DNA of 7,426 bases, from contig JAFGBE010000020.1 of NCBI GenBank assembly GCA_016933315.1, forward strand, positions 1 to 7,426, read 5' to 3'. The stretch is from Candidatus Auribacterota bacterium (GTDB lineage Bacteria > Auribacterota > UBA6266). Below are positions 5,437 to 7,426 of the stretch, one piece after another. The position numbers and the translations under genes are program-made. Numbering within the stretch: position 1 is the stretch's first letter; each line of letters begins with the position of its first letter. The notes under the pieces are model-generated. The model was not told the DNA's origin, searched no databases, and was given only the letters and a program-made list of their open reading frames with translations.

Positions 5437-6539
5437 TGGATTTTAAGAAAAAAGCTAAAATTGCCCTTGAATCCGGCAGGGTCTTTAATGGTTTTGCTTT
5501 TGGCGCAGAGGGAGAGAGAACCGGCGAGCTTGTTTTCAATACAAGCATGACAGGTTACCAGGAAATCATTACAGACCCGTCTTATAAAGGCCAGATAGTC
5601 CTTATGACATATCCCCTGATAGGGAATTACGGCTTTAATGAGGATGATATCGAGTCAGGAAAGCCTTTTTTTGAAGGGTTTGTGTGCAGGGAATTCAGCC
5701 GTATAGACAGTAACTGGCGTTCCTGTACGGGCATTGAAAAATACATGAAGGAAAAGAATATTGTCGGTGTAGAAGGGATAGATACGCGGGCAATTACGAA
5801 GCATGTCAGGGTTGCGGGAGCAATGAAGGCTGTTATTTCAACTGTAGACATGAATGACAGCAGCCTTATAAACAAGGCAAAGGTTTCAAAAGGGCTTATT
5901 GGGATTGACCTGGTCAAGGATGTTACGGTTGAGAAAGCCTACCAATGGAACAAATCAGGAAAATACAATGTTATTGTTATAGACTGTGGTGTCAAATTCA
6001 ATATATTGAGGATACTTGAGAAAAAAGGGTGCAGGGTGACATGTGTGCCCGCATGTACGACTTTTGAAGATATAAAAGCATTAGACCCCGACGGCATACT
6101 TCTCTCCAACGGACCCGGTGACCCGGAAGCTGTCACTTATGTTATCGATACCGTAAAGAAGTTGCTGGGGAAATTCCCCATATTCGGCATATGCTTGGGC
6201 CACCAGATACTCGGGCTGGCCCTTGGCGGGAAAACTTATAAATTGAAATTCGGCCATCACGGGGCGAATCATCCGGTCAGGGATGTTTTGACCGGAAAGA
6301 TTTCCATTACATCCCAGAACCACGGTTTTAATGTTGAGGACTCATCTCTTAACATGGATGAAATTGTTGTTACGCACTTAAATCTTAATGATAATACGAT
6401 CGAAGGTATGAGGCTTAAGAAGATTCCGGCTTTTTCGGTTCAGTTTCACCCTGAGGCGTCTCCCGGCCCACATGATGCCGCATCACTTTTTGACAATTTT
6501 GTGGAAGATATGGAGAAATTCCGTGCCAAGAAGAAATGA
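5436..6539 (+). CDS. carA: Carbamoyl-phosphate synthase small (glutaminase) subunit
   Basis: CarA hydrolyses glutamine and channels ammonia to CarB for carbamoyl phosphate synthesis, feeding pyrimidine and arginine pathways. The 367 residues are slightly shorter than E. coli CarA (382). The N-terminal CarA-specific domain (about 6-135) has GELVFNTSMTGYQEIITDPS (30-49) and GIDTRAITKHVR (114-125). The class I glutaminase domain (about 178-360) has LSNGPGDP (223-230), nucleophile Cys253 in GICLGHQ, FGHHGANHPV (272-281), SQNHGF (293-298), and His338 and Glu340 in QFHPEASPGP, so the triad is complete. The GTG start shares its G with the pyrG TAG stop (TAGTG). AAGGA at 5421-5425 inside pyrG is the ribosome site, 10 nt upstream. 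The 1-nt overlap implies translational coupling to pyrG. No promoter is needed or seen between them. Confidence 0.98.
   Translation: MDFKKKAKIALESGRVFNGFAFGAEGERTGELVFNTSMTGYQEIITDPSYKGQIVLMTYPLIGNYGFNEDDIESGKPFFEGFVCREFSRIDSNWRSCTGIEKYMKEKNIVGVEGIDTRAITKHVRVAGAMKAVISTVDMNDSSLINKAKVSKGLIGIDLVKDVTVEKAYQWNKSGKYNVIVIDCGVKFNILRILEKKGCRVTCVPACTTFEDIKALDPDGILLSNGPGDPEAVTYVIDTVKKLLGKFPIFGICLGHQILGLALGGKTYKLKFGHHGANHPVRDVLTGKISITSQNHGFNVEDSSLNMDEIVVTHLNLNDNTIEGMRLKKIPAFSVQFHPEASPGPHDAASLFDNFVEDMEKFRAKKK
6512..6525 (+). promoter_or_regulatory. Ribosome binding site and GTG start of carB inside carA
   Basis: GGAG (6512-6515, within TGGAGAAA) lies 7 nt before GTG at 6523, inside the last codons of carA. 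This settles the carB start: GTG gives an N terminus M-P-R-R-N-D-I-K-K that aligns position for position with the MPKRTDIK start of E. coli CarB. It overlaps carA by 17 nt, which favours coupled, balanced synthesis of the two subunits. Confidence 0.8.
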
Positions 6540-7426
6540 TATAAAGAAGATACTTATTATCGGTTCCGGCCCTATAGTCATAGGGCAGGCATGTGAATTC
6601 GACTATTCCGGGACACAGGCGTGCAAAGCCCTTAAGGAAGAAGGATATGAGGTAATCCTGGTTAACTCGAATCCGGCGACTATAATGACCGACCCCTCAA
6701 TGGCTTCAAAGACTTTTATTGAACCTATTACCCCTGAAGTAGTAGCTAAAATCATTGAAAGCGAGCGTCCTGACGCGGTTCTTCCTACAATTGGCGGCCA
6801 GACTGCACTGAACGTGACAGTTAAATTATGTGAATCGGGCACCCTTGACAAATTTAATGTTAAGATGATCGGGGCAGATTACAAAGCTATAAAAAAAGCC
6901 GAAGACAGGCAATATTTTAAAGAAGCTATGAAACGCATAGGCCTTGACCTTCCGAAAAGCGGGATTGCATATAATATGGCAGAAGCCCTTTCCATAGCGG
7001 ATGAAATCGGGTATCCCCTTATAATAAGGCCGAGTTTTACGCTGGGAGGTACCGGGGGCGGGGTTGTTTTCAACAAAGAAGAATTTTTGAATATAGCCGG
7101 CAATGGTCTTAAAAACAGCATGATAAGCGAGATTCTTATAGAGGAATCCGTTTTAGGCTGGAAAGAATATGAGTTGGAGGTTATGAGGGATGTCAGGGAT
7201 AACGTCATAATAATATGTTCCATAGAAAACCTGGATCCTATGGGCGTTCATACGGGAGATAGCATAACCGTTGCCCCCGCACAGACACTTTCTGATGTTG
7301 AGTATCAGAAAATGAGGGATGCATCGATAGACATCATACGCGAAATAGGAGTTGATACGGGAGGTTCCAATATCCAGTTTGCCGTTAATCCGGAAGACGG
7401 CAGGATGGTGGTTATTGAGATGAATC
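6523..7426 (+). CDS. carB: Carbamoyl-phosphate synthase large subunit, N-terminal part (truncated by window end)
   Basis: CarB uses two ATP, bicarbonate and ammonia from CarA to form carbamoyl phosphate. Only the first 301 codons of a gene normally about 1,070 codons long are in the window, and the frame is open to the last base. Visible are the pre-ATP-grasp domain (about 7-125: GSGPIVIGQACEFDYSGTQA, NSNPATIMTDP, LPTIGGQTALN) and the first part of the carboxyphosphate-forming ATP-grasp domain (SFTLGGTGGG at 171-180, GWKEYELEVMRD, SIENLDPMGVHTGDSITVAP, GGSNIQFAVNP). Numbering coincides with E. coli CarB: Arg129, Arg169, Glu215, Asn236, His243, Gln285, Glu299 and Asn301, the known substrate and metal contacts, are all present. 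The allosteric C-terminal domain that would show UMP/ornithine control lies outside. It is third in the operon, overlapping carA by 17 nt. Confidence 0.97.
   Translation, partial: MPRRNDIKKILIIGSGPIVIGQACEFDYSGTQACKALKEEGYEVILVNSNPATIMTDPSMASKTFIEPITPEVVAKIIESERPDAVLPTIGGQTALNVTVKLCESGTLDKFNVKMIGADYKAIKKAEDRQYFKEAMKRIGLDLPKSGIAYNMAEALSIADEIGYPLIIRPSFTLGGTGGGVVFNKEEFLNIAGNGLKNSMISEILIEESVLGWKEYELEVMRDVRDNVIIICSIENLDPMGVHTGDSITVAPAQTLSDVEYQKMRDASIDIIREIGVDTGGSNIQFAVNPEDGRMVVIEMN

Overview
This window is about 7.4 kb of ordinary bacterial chromosome with moderate GC. It holds seven tightly packed protein genes: six complete or nearly so, plus a truncated carB at the right edge. There are no RNA genes, insertion sequences, CRISPR arrays or phage genes. 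The gene style is frequent AGG/AGA/ATA codons, purine-rich ribosome binding sites, many GTG/TTG starts, an exported TPR protein and a long HEAT-repeat protein. This suits an uncultivated Gram-negative-type lineage, and my weak guess is something Omnitrophota-like. The taxon cannot be fixed from this sequence alone.

Left part (1-1784): the 3' portion of a HEAT-repeat protein gene (+ strand, entering from outside the window) converges on a gene for an exported TPR protein (- strand). A strong hairpin terminator sits between them. Middle (1785-3708): a 114-bp divergent promoter region separates the TPR gene from a + strand pair. The pair is an 82-residue protein of unknown function and a 503-residue DUF1846/UPF0371 protein, which carries a P-loop-like motif and also has unknown function.

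Right part (3709-7426): a pyrimidine nucleotide operon, pyrG-carA-carB. CarAB makes carbamoyl phosphate, the first committed compound of pyrimidine (and arginine) synthesis. PyrG converts UTP to CTP, the last step. Both enzymes use glutamine amide nitrogen through class I glutaminase domains. The three frames overlap end to start (1 nt and 17 nt), so translation is probably coupled. The only visible promoter for the operon lies just after the DUF1846 stop codon. It is followed within about 15 nt by a perfect 13-bp hairpin with an imperfect T tract, all upstream of the pyrG start. RNA polymerase must pass this hairpin to express pyrG-carAB, which points to transcription attenuation. The GGGC start known from Bacillus subtilis pyrG attenuation is not visible. 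This leader is the most interesting item here. I saw no evidence of an undescribed multi-gene system.
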